Of a stretch of 6,943 nt of DNA, positions 5,859 to 6,943 are shown piece after piece. The stretch's first letter is position 1; every line of letters starts with the position of its first letter. The position numbers were made by a program, and so were the translations under genes. Location: contig JAEYVD010000695.1 of the NCBI GenBank assembly GCA_023432075.1, positions 1-6,943 of the forward strand. The letters run 5' to 3'. Source of the stretch: Pseudomonadota bacterium. Its GTDB lineage: Bacteria > Pseudomonadota > Gammaproteobacteria > Burkholderiales > Burkholderiaceae_B. The notes beneath the pieces were generated by a model. That model had not been told where the DNA came from, ran no database searches, and worked only from the letters and a program-made list of their open reading frames with translations.

Positions 5859-6827
5859 ATGGCCGTATTCACCCCCGTATCCGATGACGACGCGCGCGCC
5901 CTGCTGGCGCATTTCGATCTGGGCGAGTTCATCTCGCTTCGAGGCATTACGGCGGGTATCGAGAACACCAACTATTTCCTGCACACGACGCGTGGCGAAT
6001 ACGTCCTGACGCTGTTCGAGGTGCTGACGCACGCCCAACTGCCCTTCTACATCGAATTGATGTATCACCTGGCCGAACGCGGTATCCCGGTGCCGCAGCC
6101 GCAGACCCTGCGTGACGGCACCCGCCTGACCACCCTGCACGGCAAGCCTTGCGCCATCGTGTCACGCCTGCCGGGCGGCTACGAGCCCGCCCCCGGGCCC
6201 GCCCACTGCGCGCTCGCCGGCGCCACCCTGGCCCGCGCCCACGTCGCGGCGCTGGATTTCCCGATCCACCAGCCCAACCTGCGCGGGCTTTCCTGGTGGC
6301 TGGAAACGGCGCCCAAGGTCCTGCCCTTTCTCAGCCCGGCTCAGGCCGAGCTGCTGACCTCCGAACTGGCCGCGCAGCAGGCCGCCGTCAAGACGCCCGC
6401 CTGGCAGGCCCTGCAAAGCGGCCCGGCCCACTGCGACCTGTTCCGGGACAACGTCCTGTTCGCGGGCACATTCGAGGATCCGCTCATGGGCGGCATCATC
6501 GACTTCTACTTCGCGGGCTGCGACACCTGGCTGTTCGACGTGGCAGTCAGCGTCAACGACTGGTGCATCGAGCGCGACACCGGTGAATTCATCCCCGAGC
6601 TGGTGCAAGCCTGGCTGGCCGCCTACGCCTCGGTGCGCCCCTTCACCGACGCCGAGCGCGAAGTCTGGCCCCAGATGCTCAGGGCGGCAGCATTGCGCTT
6701 CTGGCTGTCAAGGCTGTACGACTTCTTCCTGCCCCGCCCGGCGCAGACGCTCAAGCCGCACGACCCGCGCCACTTCGAAAGAGTGTTGCAAGCGCGCCAC
6801 CGCTCGGAACTGCCCGTCTTGCCGTAA
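5859..6827 (+). CDS. thrB: Homoserine kinase (APH-fold ThrB)
   Basis: This 322-residue cytosolic enzyme phosphorylates L-homoserine with ATP to O-phospho-L-homoserine, the step before threonine synthase. It has the aminoglycoside-phosphotransferase-like fold used by many beta- and some gammaproteobacterial homoserine kinases, not the GHMP-kinase fold of E. coli ThrB. Motifs: N-lobe 'GITAGIENTNYFL' (29-41) and 'GEYVLTLFE' (46-54); hinge region 'AIVSRLPG' (99-106); catalytic loop 'HCDLFRDNVLF' (191-201) with D193 as base and N198 as metal ligand; and 'IIDFYFAG' (213-220) with D215 as second metal ligand. The loop has Cys at 192 where family members have a small residue such as Ala or Gly. The ATG at 5859 matches the usual 'MAVFTPV' start; its ribosome-binding site is weak (GAAG, 4 bases away). 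The frame stays open upstream to 5628 but overlaps dusA and is not conserved-looking. The gene stands alone, away from other threonine genes in this window. Confidence 0.95.
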   Translation: MAVFTPVSDDDARALLAHFDLGEFISLRGITAGIENTNYFLHTTRGEYVLTLFEVLTHAQLPFYIELMYHLAERGIPVPQPQTLRDGTRLTTLHGKPCAIVSRLPGGYEPAPGPAHCALAGATLARAHVAALDFPIHQPNLRGLSWWLETAPKVLPFLSPAQAELLTSELAAQQAAVKTPAWQALQSGPAHCDLFRDNVLFAGTFEDPLMGGIIDFYFAGCDTWLFDVAVSVNDWCIERDTGEFIPELVQAWLAAYASVRPFTDAEREVWPQMLRAAALRFWLSRLYDFFLPRPAQTLKPHDPRHFERVLQARHRSELPVLP

Positions 6828-6853
6828 TCGCTACGCCCCCCATAATGGGAATA
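6819..6853 (+). promoter_or_regulatory. Candidate promoter for the gene after thrB, with an overlapping imperfect hairpin
   Basis: TTGCCG (6819-6824, 4 of 6) and CATAAT (6841-6846, 5 of 6) are spaced by 16 bases and predict a start near 6853, about 38 bases before the next ATG. The -35 lies in the last codons of thrB. The same stretch can fold: CGCTA (6829-6833) with TAGCG (6852-6856), and CCC (6839-6841) with GGG (6847-6849), followed after a run of C by TTTTT (6862-6866). It could instead be a poor terminator for thrB. Confidence 0.35.
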
Positions 6854-6890
6854 GCGCCCCCTTTTTGAGAGATCTCCCCTTCAGAGAGCC

Positions 6891-6943
6891 ATGCAAGCAG
6901 CATTTCTACCCGCGACGTCCGGCTGGCTTTGGGTCCGCGACGG
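6891..6943 (+). CDS. N-terminus of a BPSS1780-family membrane protein (partial)
   Basis: An open frame starts at ATG 6891 and runs off the window after 17 full codons (MQAAFLPATSGWLWVRD, with G likely next). The pattern 'P-A-x-x-G-W-x-W-x-R-x-G' resembles the conserved N-terminus of BPSS1780-family proteins, multi-pass membrane proteins of unknown function in Burkholderiales. A GAGAG ribosome-binding site (6884-6888) lies two bases before the ATG, rather close. The frame is on the same strand as thrB, 63 bases after its stop. The identification rests on a short stretch, so it is provisional. Confidence 0.6.
   Translation, partial: MQAAFLPATSGWLWVRD

Noticed and set aside
1..6943. Mobile element, defence system, CRISPR array, tRNA or rRNA gene
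   Set aside because: No transposase, integrase, terminal or direct repeats, repeat-spacer pattern or RNA gene was seen; all genes are typical core-genome types with uniform base use.

Overview
This is an ordinary, high-GC chromosomal segment from a betaproteobacterium. Its protein sequences and gene content (a long-form YihY/BrkB protein, a 152-residue CBS protein, a DusA of the 'GLSPKDNREIPPL' type, an APH-fold ThrB, and the start of a BPSS1780-like membrane protein) best fit Alcaligenaceae such as Achromobacter or Bordetella. The genus is my recognition from sequence only. I saw no insertion sequence, prophage, CRISPR array, tRNA or rRNA, and codon and base use look uniform from gene to gene.

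Layout, left to right. (1) 1-730, minus strand: an OmpR/PhoB-type response regulator whose stop codon lies inside a perfect hairpin at the window edge. (2) 731-944: a 214-base AT-rich gap with small palindromes and a weak terminator-like element. (3) 945-2800, minus strand: a two-gene unit, DUF2069 membrane protein then selO, joined by a 4-base ATGA overlap. (4) 2801-2817: a 17-base gap between the DUF2069 and yihY start codons. It holds a near-symmetric -10 element placed so that both mRNAs would begin at their start codons, with no leader. (5) 2818-4626, plus strand: yihY followed by a CBS-pair protein. (6) 4627-4660: a 34-base convergent gap containing an 8-bp GC hairpin. (7) 4661-5677, minus strand: dusA, starting at TTG. 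(8) 5678-5858: a 181-base divergent control region with one TAAAAT -10 element facing each way. (9) 5859-6827, plus strand: thrB, homoserine kinase. (10) 6891-6943: the first 17 codons of a BPSS1780-family membrane protein cut by the window end.

The genes are mostly housekeeping: tRNA dihydrouridine formation (dusA), threonine synthesis (thrB), protein AMPylation linked to redox stress (selO), and membrane or ligand-sensing proteins of unknown job (DUF2069, yihY, CBS pair). I do not see a convincing undescribed system. The most notable signal is the compact, possibly leaderless bidirectional promoter between DUF2069 and yihY.
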